Below, one piece after another: positions 27,401 to 36,128 of a stretch of 64,000 bases of DNA (its first letter is position 1; every line of letters begins with the position of its first letter). The notes beneath the pieces were generated by a model. It saw only the letters and a program-made list of their open reading frames with translations. It was not told the origin of the DNA and searched no databases. Source of the DNA: DASQZK01 sp963809925 (GTDB taxonomy: Bacteria > Bacteroidota > Bacteroidia > Bacteroidales > GCA-2748055); assembly GCA_963809925.1 (NCBI GenBank), contig CAWELH010000010.1, positions 124,001-188,000 of the forward strand. Reading direction: 5' to 3'. A program made the position numbers and the translations under genes.

Positions 27401-28887
27401 ACGCTGATATCGTTGCCATTCATAATTATGATGCTGATGGTGCCAGTGTAGGCGGCGCAGGATGCAGCGAGTGGCAGAGCATTTATAACAGGGCGCAGAC
27501 AGCTCCCGGTGTTTATAAGACATGGATGACTGAAACATCCGGTCATCCCGATAGCTGGTCCGGCGCTATGACTCTTGCCGGTAACATATTTAATGCACTC
27601 AATTGCGGTAGTGCAAGTGGATGGGTATTCTGGAGCTTTTCCGTTCCCGAGGGCGCTTCCGAATTCGGACTCGTGGTTTCAAACCGTCCGTCATCGAGGT
27701 ATTTTATCTCAAAACAATACTACAAGTTCATCAGACCTGGTGCCATCAGGGTGGATGCTACATCCGACGGAATCCCCGTAATGGCATTCAAACATAACGA
27801 TACCGATAGTATTGCAGTTGTTCTGTTCAACAATACGAATGAGGTTCAGACCATTGAGATCAAAGGCAAAGGACTGCCCTCAACCTGGGATTCATATACC
27901 ACATCAAATTCCAGGAACTGTGAGAAGGGAGAGGGCGTAGGTCCCGATGGTCTTATCGTACTTCCACCAAGCAGCCTTACCACACTTGTGGGGAGCATAA
28001 GTAATCCTGCACCGAACATTGATCCGCTGGAAAATCTGACGATCGACCAGGCAGCTGGCGAACAGAACATTACACTTACCGGGATCAACGATGGCGCCGG
28101 ATTTGACCAGGCCATAACTATCACTGCCAGCAGCGATAACAGTGATCTGATCTCTGACCCGGTTGTTACCTATACCCAGGGTGAAAGTACAGCAACATTG
28201 ACATTTACTCCATCAACCGATATGACGGGCAGTGCAATTGTTACAGTTTCGTTGATGGATGATGGTGATCCCACTGGAGAACATTCTGAGCAGTTTATGG
28301 TAACGGTCACTTCCAACCCGGCTCCGAATATCGACGCGGTCGATAACCAGAGTGTTGACAAAAATTCAGGTCTTCAGACTGTTAATCTTACCGGAATAGA
28401 CGATGGTGATGGATATACACAGAATATCACCATTTCCGCAAGCAGCAACAATACCGGGCTTGTGCCTGATCCTACTGTTGACTACGTTCAGGGTGAATCC
28501 ACCGCAACACTTTCATATACTCCTGTAACGGATATGACCGGAGACGCTGTGATTACTGTTTCCGTTAGTGATGATGGTGATCCTGTTCAAACCTCTGAGG
28601 TACAGTTTACCATTACAGTCAACGAAACCGATGGAATTCAGGATTACCAGCAAAAGGTGGCACTGTATCCAAATCCGGCCAGGGATAACCTGAATGTTGA
28701 TTTGTCTGGACTTCAGTTCGACAGACTGATTGTTACGGATCTTACCGGAAGAACGGTCGTTGATAAGAGCATCAAAGGCTTCAGCACGATTTATCACCTT
28801 GATGTTTCTTCCATCGAAAAGGGTATGTATATGATGGTTTTGAAAAACGATTCCGAATCACTGACGCTCAGTTTCGTGATTGAATAG
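24454..28887 (+). CDS. Secreted multidomain GH30 endoxylanase-like protein with T9SS signal
   Basis: A 1477-residue exported protein. Order: signal peptide 1-20; CBM-like jelly roll about 21-170; three cadherin/Ig-like repeats about 172-490; second CBM-like domain about 492-650; fourth repeat 655-760; GH30 barrel and side domain about 769-1185; two more repeats 1188-1392; T9SS type A sorting domain 1395-1477 (VALYPNPARDNLNVDL). GH30 acid/base is Glu918 in GLQNEPQF, the nucleophile Glu1027 in WMTETSGH. The family includes glucuronoxylan-specific xylanases; the CE15 esterase in the window supports xylan. The six repeats share LxGIxDGDxxxQ and LIPDPxVxY motifs, with acidic clusters that suggest Ca2+ binding. 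A terminator follows. Confidence 0.9.
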   Translation: MKRIFTLGLLSFLMYFGLSAQGVTENFDDGDLSGWGGSADYSMTNTGTELRIATNKTSTWNSFTFSFPATDISANPYVSLKVKTNIDFNLNFFINSDQSYGNGSALSYQEIIHSDGYNEYIFDFSGAAAADLQGASLLNFVFNPAGAQGCTSTVYFDDLRIGGDAMIMPKISGIQDQHHPINSGMITVPFYGAKDIMTGGATLAVTASSSDPGLIPDPSVDFDPVSGSGTVSYTPVTDMTGTAMITLTVSGNAPTDNMLTFNVTVEANMAPIIDQADDQNVKAGEQTMISLSGLGDGDPNADQSLMISATSSNTSLLPDPTVVIGGDGFAAVLTCEPPLGQTGTATVTVTVQDDGGTVAGGVDTKTMNFDVSIFEDVNKPPAMNKLLDLSILQDDGEQVVDLNNITDGDDDKDQTVTITAVSSNPALIPDPTIDYTSGSSGKLMFTTVDGQIGTGMITVTLSDDGGAANNNGNESSVYTFNVEVRVKPITGWEDDFEDGILGPQWPADWGDPGEDTHKCTEMDGAMQIEIDKTRTNNKWAGLWFNIPTELDLSHDPYISITMKTDHPGKDMLIFLWDANDHYNTAKTVRHTVTGEYVEYYFDYSDPSFQLQSDGTPLDMSRIKALLINFDPGGASPLFQGSFFFEDFRVGDKAHRLASTPNVTMNSIPDFAIPTGSGQQDVTLSGLSDGGDGTNTVTLTATSNNTDLIPAPSVGAVSGDKATLSYTPAAGKTGSATIKVTASAEGSNSVEKSFTISVVTLNGVTASEVTINLANEHQTIDGFGAFMGSGDNSPDNIIDLARDMGMSMARFGVIGGGFEKINDNSDPYITDLDAYNANALSLENMRRLAPFVDKFIVTFWSPAGWMKKNKWENGVESYSTDNKLDPRYYQEYAEEVVAMCRIIKRETGKDVYAVGLQNEPQFNEPYPSCQVDWNEYRDIINVVGPRLEAEGLDVKLFWAEALPAQGRINDYINAVKNDPTAYQYADIVAIHNYDADGASVGGAGCSEWQSIYNRAQTAPGVYKTWMTETSGHPDSWSGAMTLAGNIFNALNCGSASGWVFWSFSVPEGASEFGLVVSNRPSSRYFISKQYYKFIRPGAIRVDATSDGIPVMAFKHNDTDSIAVVLFNNTNEVQTIEIKGKGLPSTWDSYTTSNSRNCEKGEGVGPDGLIVLPPSSLTTLVGSISNPAPNIDPLENLTIDQAAGEQNITLTGINDGAGFDQAITITASSDNSDLISDPVVTYTQGESTATLTFTPSTDMTGSAIVTVSLMDDGDPTGEHSEQFMVTVTSNPAPNIDAVDNQSVDKNSGLQTVNLTGIDDGDGYTQNITISASSNNTGLVPDPTVDYVQGESTATLSYTPVTDMTGDAVITVSVSDDGDPVQTSEVQFTITVNETDGIQDYQQKVALYPNPARDNLNVDLSGLQFDRLIVTDLTGRTVVDKSIKGFSTIYHLDVSSIEKGMYMMVLKNDSESLTLSFVIE

Positions 28888-28908
28888 CACGAAAACAGTA
28901 TAAACTGC

Positions 28909-28942
28909 AACGGCCGTCTTCCTCAAGGATGACGGCCGTTTT
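28909..28942 (+). terminator. Rho-independent terminator after the GH30 gene
   Basis: AACGGCCGTC (28909-28918) pairs perfectly with GACGGCCGTT (28931-28940) around a 12-base loop, followed by TTTTGC. It lies 22 bp past the GH30 stop codon. Confidence 0.8.
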
Positions 28943-29168
28943 GCATTCACCAGGTTACATACTGCGGTTGTCACGAATTTTTCAATCGGGGATCGCAGTA
29001 CCGGAGGGATAAAACTAAAACTGGCATGAGGAATTTCGGTTCAATCACCTTGTTATGATGGCATTAATGATAATTATTTTGATCGTTCAGCCTTGAAATG
29101 ATCAGATTTATGTTCACTATTTTTTAGTAAGTTTATACACGATTTGTTCATTTAAAATCTCGGTTACG

Positions 29169-30806
29169 ATGAATAAAAAGACGACGTTAGCCTCAAACGG
29201 AAAAATGGATCGCCGGACTCTTGTTAAAAATAGCGCAACGTTATTGGGTGCCGGACTCGTCGGTTCCATGATGAATATACCCGGTGATGTAAACCAGGGA
29301 ATACCGGTTTCTGTGTTTAATGTCAGAGATTTCGGAGCCACTGGGGTTAGAGCGGACTCGGCGACTTCATACATTCAACAAGCCATTGACAAATGCACAG
29401 ACTCGGGAGGAGGCATAGTGTACGTGCCGCCAGGTGAGTATACCGTCGGCACGGTCATCATGAAAGACAATGTATGTTTACACATGGAAAGTGGTGCTAC
29501 TTTTTTTCTTAGTCAGAACCGTCGTGATTTTGTTGCCGAAGGTCGTACCATGATCCTTGCCACTGATGGTAAGAATATATCGTTTACTGGTAAGGGCACA
29601 TTTGACGGTTTAGCTACCTACGAGTTTGTTGAGATGAAAGAAACTGATGTGGAGATTAAGAAGGAAATAGAACTTGCCAGGGAAGCCGGTATCGATATGC
29701 GCCGTTATTACCGGACGGGGATGCAGACTTTTATGTTCATCCTTAATAATTGTACGAATGTACTTTTCCGGGATATCTCAGTGATCAATTCACCCCTTTG
29801 GAATATAAGGCTGAATGATTGTGAGCGGGTTTCTTTTACCGGGATTTATATTTTTTCAGATCTCGAAAAGGGTGTCAATGCCGACGGTATTGATATATGC
29901 TCATCCAAAAATGTTACGGTTTCTGACTCTGTAATCATAACAGGAGATGACTCAATAGTTCTGAAAACACCTCTTCAGAGAGGTAAAACAACCGCTGGAA
30001 CCACAGAAAATATTTTGGTAACCAATTGCATTCTTACCTCTTCCTCTACACCCCTCATGATCGGTACGGAGACGTTTGCCGACATCCGTCATGTCATCTT
30101 CAGTAATTGCACCCTGCGCGATTCTAATAAAGGATTCGGGATCAATGTCCAGGACGGGGCAACCGTCAGCGATGTAATCATAAGTAACCTGACACTTGAA
30201 ACCCGACGCAGACACTGGAACTGGTGGGGAAGTTGTGAACTGGTAAAATTTGTGCTGAAGAAACGGGAAGAATCTTCCAAAACCGGGATGATCCGCGATA
30301 TTTTCATAAACAACATTATCGCTGAACCCAGGGGCACGGGAGTGATTGAGGGCATGGCTGGGCATCCTCTTGAAAATATTAGGATGGATAACATACAGAT
30401 TTTTATGCAGCCTGAAGATGCCAAAGACAAGAGAACAACGGATGCGTTACAGATTAAGCATGTCCGTGGTTTACGAATCCGTGACCTCTCTGTAAACTGG
30501 TCAGAAAAAGATGCTGAGGCTAAATGGCAGAGTGCCCTGGTACTGCAGCATGTGTCTGATTTTGAAATTCTTGGATTTTCCGGCCGACAAGGATTGAGGC
30601 AAAGTGTATATCCGGCTGTTGTCCTAAATGAAATGTCGGATGGAGTTATCGGAGAATCTAAGGCGATTGACGGTTCAGGCGTCTTTATCCATATCAGTGG
30701 TGAGAACAGCGGAGAGCTTCTCCTTCGTAATAACAGGACCGGTAAAGCACTGACTGCAGTGGACTATGAGAACGAACGGCTGAAAAAATCCGTGGTGATC
30801 AGATAG
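29169..30806 (+). CDS. GH28-like (polygalacturonase fold) protein, Tat-type signal
   Basis: A 545-residue right-handed beta-helix protein. The N-terminus carries DRRTLVKNSATLLGAGLVGS, a Tat-like signal. VFNVRDFGATG...IQQAIDKCTDSGGGIVYVPPGEY is the standard start of GH28/pectate lyase-superfamily helices, and GVNADGIDICSSKNVTVSDS and ITGDDSIVLKT supply the Asp cluster of GH28. The usual GHG box is replaced by LMIGTETFAD. GH28 enzymes hydrolyse polygalacturonan or rhamnogalacturonan; this variant may be exo-acting on another uronide. Neighbouring GH88 and rhamnose genes fit pectin. The gene is followed 78 bp later by the DMFase-like lipoprotein gene. Confidence 0.82.
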   Translation: MNKKTTLASNGKMDRRTLVKNSATLLGAGLVGSMMNIPGDVNQGIPVSVFNVRDFGATGVRADSATSYIQQAIDKCTDSGGGIVYVPPGEYTVGTVIMKDNVCLHMESGATFFLSQNRRDFVAEGRTMILATDGKNISFTGKGTFDGLATYEFVEMKETDVEIKKEIELAREAGIDMRRYYRTGMQTFMFILNNCTNVLFRDISVINSPLWNIRLNDCERVSFTGIYIFSDLEKGVNADGIDICSSKNVTVSDSVIITGDDSIVLKTPLQRGKTTAGTTENILVTNCILTSSSTPLMIGTETFADIRHVIFSNCTLRDSNKGFGINVQDGATVSDVIISNLTLETRRRHWNWWGSCELVKFVLKKREESSKTGMIRDIFINNIIAEPRGTGVIEGMAGHPLENIRMDNIQIFMQPEDAKDKRTTDALQIKHVRGLRIRDLSVNWSEKDAEAKWQSALVLQHVSDFEILGFSGRQGLRQSVYPAVVLNEMSDGVIGESKAIDGSGVFIHISGENSGELLLRNNRTGKALTAVDYENERLKKSVVIR

Positions 30807-30884
30807 TGTCGGACAAGGATTGCAGTCTCGTTTATATACCGGCAATCAAAACAAGTACGCTCAACTATATAAAATCATAACATC

Positions 30885-32351
30885 ATGAAAAATGCAGGAT
30901 TACTTTTTCTGTTGTCTTTGATGGTTGCAGCATGCAATCAGATGTCAAAATCTCCGGTAAACCCTGTCATCGCTGAAAACGAATTACCCGGTACCTCCGA
31001 CTGGTTAATCAGCGTTGATTTTGATACATGTCAGTATCCTGAACACCAGTTTTGCAGGCGTCCTCAGATCGAAGGCTATTGCTCCCGGATGAGTCTCGAA
31101 ATAGGAGACACGCTCAGGTTCTTTGTCAGCACAAATCCGGCATCGGATTATACTATGAACATTTACCGAATGGGATATTACCAGGGAAAGGGCGGGAATA
31201 TGAAGAAGGCCGTAGGAGGTCTGAAAGGGAAGATACAGAAAGACCCGGTCCCTGATTCCCTGACAAACTTTTTCGAATGCAACTGGGATGAATCCTACAG
31301 CATGGTAATCCCAGATAACTGGGTAAGTGGTGTCTATGTGTGCAAGCTTACCACACAGCCCGAACAGTACCAATCATATATTATTTTTATCGTGAAAGAT
31401 AACAGAAAAGCGGACTTCCTGTTTCAGTGTTCAGATATGACCTGGCAGGCCTATAACCGCTGGCCTTACTGGCACAGCCTGTACGATGAAGCACATACAC
31501 CGTGGAAAGGAGCATCAGAAACTACCATCACCCGGTGCAGTTTCGACCGGCCATATGCGCTTTATGTGAACCTGTTGCCTTCCGCTTTCAACCCGCTTTC
31601 CAACGGATCTGGAGAGTTCCTTCTGTGGGAATACACACTGGCCTACTGGATGGAAGAGCAAGGCTATAATGTGACCTACATCTCCAACACCGATACACAT
31701 GCTGATCCTGACGGTTTGCTTCGTGCAAGAGCATTTCTCTCCGTCGGCCATGATGAATACTGGACATACAAAATGGTGGATAACGTGAAAAGAGCACGGG
31801 ATTTAGGGGTGAATATTCTCTTCCTGAGCGGGAATTCGGTATCTGGTCCTGTATTTCTAGATCCCACCACTGATAACAGACCCGACCGGACCATGGGACG
31901 GGTGGATGGCGAAGATCTTGACGACCGGGGTATAATGGGTGCGGTATCGTATGGAGTCGGCTATTGTAGTTTTATTTGTGAGGAGCCAGATCACTGGTTG
32001 TTCGAAGGAACAGGTATGCAAAAAGGGGACAGCATTAAGAACCTTGTAGGTTGGGAGTATCATGGCAGACCAGTGGGGGATCAAAAAGATCTTGTGGTAC
32101 TGGCTGAAAATATGGTTAACACGCTGGGCTTTGGGAGTGACCATCCTGAAAACTATGTTGCCACCATGTACACAACTGAAAAAGGGAACTTCGTTTTTAA
32201 TGCAGGAACCTGTTTCTGGATCCAGCCACTGGCACATACCCCGGCATATCAGCATCCAATGCGCCTGCAACGGATTGTTGATTTCGCGACGCCGGATGTC
32301 AGGGTACAACAAATGACTGAAAATCTGTTTAACAAGGTTTTGGAAAAATAA
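30885..32351 (+). CDS. Lipoprotein with N,N-dimethylformamidase beta-subunit-like domain
   Basis: A 488-residue lipoprotein (MKNAGLLFLLSLMVAAC, Cys17). An N-terminal beta-rich part (about 40-170: LEIGDTLRFFVST, YTMNIYRMGYYQG, WVSGVYVCKL) is followed by a large domain with ADFLFQCSDMTWQAYNRW, WEYTLAYWMEEQGYNVTYIS, AFLSVGHDEYWTYKM and LFLSGNSVSG, the pattern of the DMFase large-subunit C-terminal domain, which has a glutamine-amidotransferase-like fold. Real DMFases hydrolyse dimethylformamide in the cytosol; an extracellular lipoprotein in a glycan locus must do something else, perhaps hydrolysing an amide or binding a sugar. Function not assignable. Confidence 0.8.
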   Translation: MKNAGLLFLLSLMVAACNQMSKSPVNPVIAENELPGTSDWLISVDFDTCQYPEHQFCRRPQIEGYCSRMSLEIGDTLRFFVSTNPASDYTMNIYRMGYYQGKGGNMKKAVGGLKGKIQKDPVPDSLTNFFECNWDESYSMVIPDNWVSGVYVCKLTTQPEQYQSYIIFIVKDNRKADFLFQCSDMTWQAYNRWPYWHSLYDEAHTPWKGASETTITRCSFDRPYALYVNLLPSAFNPLSNGSGEFLLWEYTLAYWMEEQGYNVTYISNTDTHADPDGLLRARAFLSVGHDEYWTYKMVDNVKRARDLGVNILFLSGNSVSGPVFLDPTTDNRPDRTMGRVDGEDLDDRGIMGAVSYGVGYCSFICEEPDHWLFEGTGMQKGDSIKNLVGWEYHGRPVGDQKDLVVLAENMVNTLGFGSDHPENYVATMYTTEKGNFVFNAGTCFWIQPLAHTPAYQHPMRLQRIVDFATPDVRVQQMTENLFNKVLEK

Positions 32352-32464
32352 AGGATGCCTTAGCAGAAGCAAAATTACCACATCTGTCTTTCATCCGTGG
32401 AGGAAACAAATATTATTACGTATTTTTAGTGGAACAGGATTTCTGAACCACTAAAACTGACGCA

Positions 32465-34756
32465 ATGCTTAAAAAATTATTTCTCCGCCTTATTTTCACA
32501 GGCATCCTCGTATTTATCCTGGCAGGGTGTTCTCAAAAAGAGGCAGGTATAAAATTTGAAAAGTACGTTTGGAAAAACGTTCGCATCGTTGGAGGAGGTT
32601 TTGTAGACGGCTTTGTGTACCATCCCACTGAGAAGGGTCTGGTCTATGCGAGAACAGACATGGGAGGTGCCTACCGGAGAGATTCCATTGACTCCGACTG
32701 GGTGCCCATCATGGACTGGGTTTCATACGAGGATGTCAATCTTATGGGTATCGAGAGTATTGCTCTCGATCCGCACAATCCGGATAAGCTCTATCTTGCC
32801 TGCGGAATGTATAGTAATGAGTATGCCCCCTATGCTGAAATTCTCAGGTCGGATGACCGTGGTAATAGCTTTCAAAGGTCGAAACTACCGATAAAAATGG
32901 GAGGGAATGAAAATGGCCGTGGCAATGGTGAACGTTTGACCGTTGATCCCAATAACGGGAAGATCCTGTACTTCGGCAGTCGACATGACGGTTTATGGAA
33001 AAGTACCGATGGTGCAGTAACATGGAACAGGGTGACCACGTTTCCCGATGTAACTGAAGTCGTGCCGGATAGCTTAAAAAATGAACGGTCGAGGAGATAC
33101 TGGCAATTTGCTCAGTCAGGGAGCGGCGTAGTGACGGTGCTTTGTGATCCGGGATCCGGTAAACCTGGTGAGGGGAGCAAGGATGTCTATGCTCTTGTTT
33201 CGCTGATGAACAGAGACAATTTTTTTTGTAGCCGGGACGGTGGTGATACATGGAAGGCAGTCCCGCATCAGCCTGCTATGTACCGGCCAAACCACGGAGT
33301 AATGAGCGGCGACGGTTGTATTCTTATATCCTACGGCGATAATCCGGGGCCATGGAGAATGAAGAACGGCGGTGTATGGAAATATACTATGCAAACAGGT
33401 ATGTGGACCGATATAACGCCTGAAAAGCCTGATCCTTACAGCCCGACGGATGCCATGGGATATGCATCTGTAGCCACGGATCCGAACGATCCCAATACGA
33501 TCCTTGCCTGCACATTTTACCGATCCTGGGAGAAAGGAGGGGAGGAGATATTCCGCTCTGTTGATGGGGGCAAAACATATAAAGGTGTTTTTGCATCAGG
33601 AGGGAAATTTGATTATTCGAAAGCACCATACGTAAGTCACACGGGCATTCACTGGCTATTCGACTGTGAAATCGATCCACATAATCCGGACCATGCACTT
33701 TTTACCACCGGATACGGTGGACACGAATGCTTTAATCTGACCGATATGGATAAAGATGAACCGGTTGTATGGTCGGTTGTGAGCTCAGGGATCGAGGAAA
33801 CCGTGCCACTCCAGCTCCTGAGTCCGCCACAAGGAGCGCCACTGATCACGGGTATTGGCGACTATGGCGGATTTGTGCACTGGAATCTGGATGAACCTGC
33901 CCTGGAAGGCAACTTTGTAAACCCCCACTTTGGCAATACAGACGACGTTGCCTGTGCCTGGCTCAAACCGGAGATTGTCGTCAGGGTTGGAGTGGAATCT
34001 GACCGTGTTTCAAACAATCACAATATCGGTTACTCACTGGACATGGGGAAAACATGGAAGCCAACATCATCCATGCCCTCTGAGAAAAGTAGTCATGGCC
34101 ACATTGCCGTATCGGCGGATGGCAGCTGCTGGATATGGACCCCGCAGAACAGTATGCCCTATTTTACCTGTGATAACGGTGCCCATTGGGAGAAGATTAC
34201 TGATTTACCTGAAAATACGAGGGTCGTGGCCGACAAGGTTAGCAGTAATAGTTTTTACGGGGTGAATATTGCCAAGGGCATTTATTACAGCAGTACCGAC
34301 GCAGGACGGCATTTTAAGGCCATCCGGACAGGAATGCCGGCACTGAGCCGCGAACAGCTTCGGGGAAGAGGTGATTCCCGTGGCGGACAGGACAGGATAT
34401 ATGCGGTTCCCGGAAAGGAAAATGAGCTCTGGATCGCAGCTTGGGACGGGCTCTATTTCAAGCCAACGGAAGACACCCTCTTCATACGCATACCTCTGGT
34501 CACGGAAATTCATGGCTTCGGTTTCGGGAAAGGGGTAAAAAAGAAATCATACCCTGCCATCTACCTGATTGGTATAATTGACGGACATCACGGGATATTC
34601 CGGTCTGACGATGCAACGCAAACATGGACAAAGATCAATGATGATGCCCATCAGTGGGGTCTATTGTTACATATCACAGGCGATCCAAAAAAATACGGCA
34701 GGGTATATGTCGGAACTCACGGTCGTGGGGCGGTTTACGGCGACCCTGCTAAATAA
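32465..34756 (+). CDS. GH74-like beta-propeller lipoprotein (xyloglucanase type)
   Basis: A 763-residue lipoprotein (lipobox VFILAGC, Cys22). WKNVRIVGGGFVDGFVYHPTEKGLVYARTDMGGAYRRD near residues 37-75 is the hallmark start of GH74 xyloglucanases, with the Asp of ARTDMGG a likely catalytic residue. Sialidase-like bladed repeats follow (LRSDDRGNSF, KSTDGAVTWNRV, RSVDGGKTY, YSSTDAGRHFKA, FRSDDATQTWTKI), covering the double seven-bladed propeller. GH74 cleaves beta-1,4-glucan backbones of xyloglucan. The length fits a catalytic module without CBM. No T9SS domain; surface or periplasmic attachment through lipid is expected. Confidence 0.82.
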   Translation: MLKKLFLRLIFTGILVFILAGCSQKEAGIKFEKYVWKNVRIVGGGFVDGFVYHPTEKGLVYARTDMGGAYRRDSIDSDWVPIMDWVSYEDVNLMGIESIALDPHNPDKLYLACGMYSNEYAPYAEILRSDDRGNSFQRSKLPIKMGGNENGRGNGERLTVDPNNGKILYFGSRHDGLWKSTDGAVTWNRVTTFPDVTEVVPDSLKNERSRRYWQFAQSGSGVVTVLCDPGSGKPGEGSKDVYALVSLMNRDNFFCSRDGGDTWKAVPHQPAMYRPNHGVMSGDGCILISYGDNPGPWRMKNGGVWKYTMQTGMWTDITPEKPDPYSPTDAMGYASVATDPNDPNTILACTFYRSWEKGGEEIFRSVDGGKTYKGVFASGGKFDYSKAPYVSHTGIHWLFDCEIDPHNPDHALFTTGYGGHECFNLTDMDKDEPVVWSVVSSGIEETVPLQLLSPPQGAPLITGIGDYGGFVHWNLDEPALEGNFVNPHFGNTDDVACAWLKPEIVVRVGVESDRVSNNHNIGYSLDMGKTWKPTSSMPSEKSSHGHIAVSADGSCWIWTPQNSMPYFTCDNGAHWEKITDLPENTRVVADKVSSNSFYGVNIAKGIYYSSTDAGRHFKAIRTGMPALSREQLRGRGDSRGGQDRIYAVPGKENELWIAAWDGLYFKPTEDTLFIRIPLVTEIHGFGFGKGVKKKSYPAIYLIGIIDGHHGIFRSDDATQTWTKINDDAHQWGLLLHITGDPKKYGRVYVGTHGRGAVYGDPAK

Positions 34757-34777
34757 TACGGATGATGATATCCGGGA

Positions 34778-35248
34778 TTACGTTGAGTACAGATCTTTGA
34801 CCATGCTGTAATTTGAGATACGGATTTTATTTACCATTTGGAACTGGAGTTTTATCACACGAAATCCGTGTTTCTCAAAAAATGGCCTGGCGGTGATGCT
34901 CACATCCGCTCTGATATGAGATTTCTTCAATAGCCGTGACCTGTCTTCAAGCCTGCCAAGGATAGCACGTGCAATTCCTTTACGCTGATATTGTTCATGA
35001 ATATAGAGGACATCAAGATACTCTCCGTTTTCAAGGGAACCGAATCCGGTTATCCCCTCCGAATTTTCAGCTACAAGAAAGTATTGCATTTCAATGCGGT
35101 CCACCCATTTTTGTTGGTTGACTGCTGCCCCGGCCCAGGCATTTAACTGTTCACCAGTGTAATCAGGCTCACAGATATGAAGGACGGTAGCCTTAAACAC
35201 ATCAAGGATTGCCGGGAGATCTCCAGTTGTAGCAGTTCTGTACTCCAT
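34778..35248 (-). CDS. GNAT-family N-acetyltransferase
   Basis: A 156-residue GNAT protein. The acetyl-CoA pocket is seen in LDVLYIHEQYQRKGIARAILGRLE (Q-x-x-G-x-A type loop), followed by ITARPFFEKHGFRVI, the beta-6/alpha-4 element. The closest pattern is YafP/ElaA-like acetyltransferases; the acceptor is unknown. It stands convergent to the GH74 gene (21 bp apart) and alone on its strand until the YdeI-like gene 120 bp upstream. Confidence 0.85.
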   Translation of the reverse strand: MEYRTATTGDLPAILDVFKATVLHICEPDYTGEQLNAWAGAAVNQQKWVDRIEMQYFLVAENSEGITGFGSLENGEYLDVLYIHEQYQRKGIARAILGRLEDRSRLLKKSHIRADVSITARPFFEKHGFRVIKLQFQMVNKIRISNYSMVKDLYST

Positions 35249-35368
35249 TTTTATCTCGTTTGATAAAAAATCGATGGCAAGTGACGTGAATTTACCGCAA
35301 TAATTGCAACGGAATTCGTCTCATTTCCTTTTTGGTGTTAAGAAGGACAAATTTGAAGTTTCCGGGGT

Positions 35369-35947
35369 TCAGTCATTCTTTCTTCTTAGCGGCTTTATTT
35401 TTCTCCCGTTTTCAGAATCAATGATGAGATCATTCAGCCGCTTGAGTCGCGTTTTCTCCTGTTTTGCGCTCATAATCCAGTACGCAGATGTTCTTCGGTA
35501 GGAGGGCGGCTGGGAGGTATAGAATGTCCATGCCCGGATGTTTTTCATGAATAATTGTTCAAATTCGTCACTCAGGGCAATCTTTTGTTGTTCAAAGGAA
35601 TATACTCCGGAATTTTGTTCAGATCTTCGTTGAAACGCTTTCATACCGGCCGGATGCATTTTTCCTTCCGCGACGAGTTTATTTGCTGTTTTAATATTTC
35701 TCAAACTCCAGGAACTCTTGTGTTTCCTTGGGGTAAATCGATTTGCATAACTGTCCTCGTCTACGGACACCCTGATACCATCAATCCAGCCAAAACAAAT
35801 GGCTACCTCCACGGATTCCATCCAAGTCATGCTCTCCTTTCCACTTGATTTTTTATAATACCCAATCCACAATTCCTTGGCGTTTTCATGATTTTTCTCA
35901 AACCAGGATCTCAGACTTGCGGGATTTTTAAAAAAAAGTGGTATCAT
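35369..35947 (-). CDS. YdeI/OmpD-associated family protein
   Basis: A 192-residue cytosolic protein with the family features: SLRSWFEKNHENAKELWIGYYKK at the start, ESVEVAICFGWIDGIRVSVDE, FTPRKHKSSWSLRN and the C-terminal FYTSQPPSYRRTSAYWIMSAKQEKTRLKRL. Members are linked in the literature to antimicrobial peptide resistance in Salmonella and are often annotated as bacteriocin protection proteins; the biochemical activity is not established. It is a full-length member. Confidence 0.85.
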   Translation of the reverse strand: MIPLFFKNPASLRSWFEKNHENAKELWIGYYKKSSGKESMTWMESVEVAICFGWIDGIRVSVDEDSYANRFTPRKHKSSWSLRNIKTANKLVAEGKMHPAGMKAFQRRSEQNSGVYSFEQQKIALSDEFEQLFMKNIRAWTFYTSQPPSYRRTSAYWIMSAKQEKTRLKRLNDLIIDSENGRKIKPLRRKND

Positions 35948-36088
35948 TTAATAACTCCAGGTTTCAGGTTTTCAGCTCAACACTGCAGCAATATCTCATT
36001 TAGGGAAACTAATTATTTTTTAGTCTTGTTCAACGAACATTTTCACATTGATTCCAATGCACATCCCGTCCTTCATTATCTCCTCACC

Positions 36089-36128
36089 TCCCTAACTCCC
36101 TAACTCCCTAACTCCCTAACTCCCTAAC
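36089..36128. repeat. Five perfect tandem copies of an 8-bp unit (TCCCTAAC)
   Basis: TCCCTAAC is repeated five times without mismatch at 36089-36128. On the minus strand it reads GTTAGGGA. The stop codon of the truncated DHFR-like gene is formed by the last copy. Confidence 0.95.

Noticed and set aside
36089..36128. Considered as CRISPR or telomere-like array
   Set aside because: Units are 8 bp without spacers, so not CRISPR; a telomere would need a chromosome end, and the sequence continues with genes on both sides.
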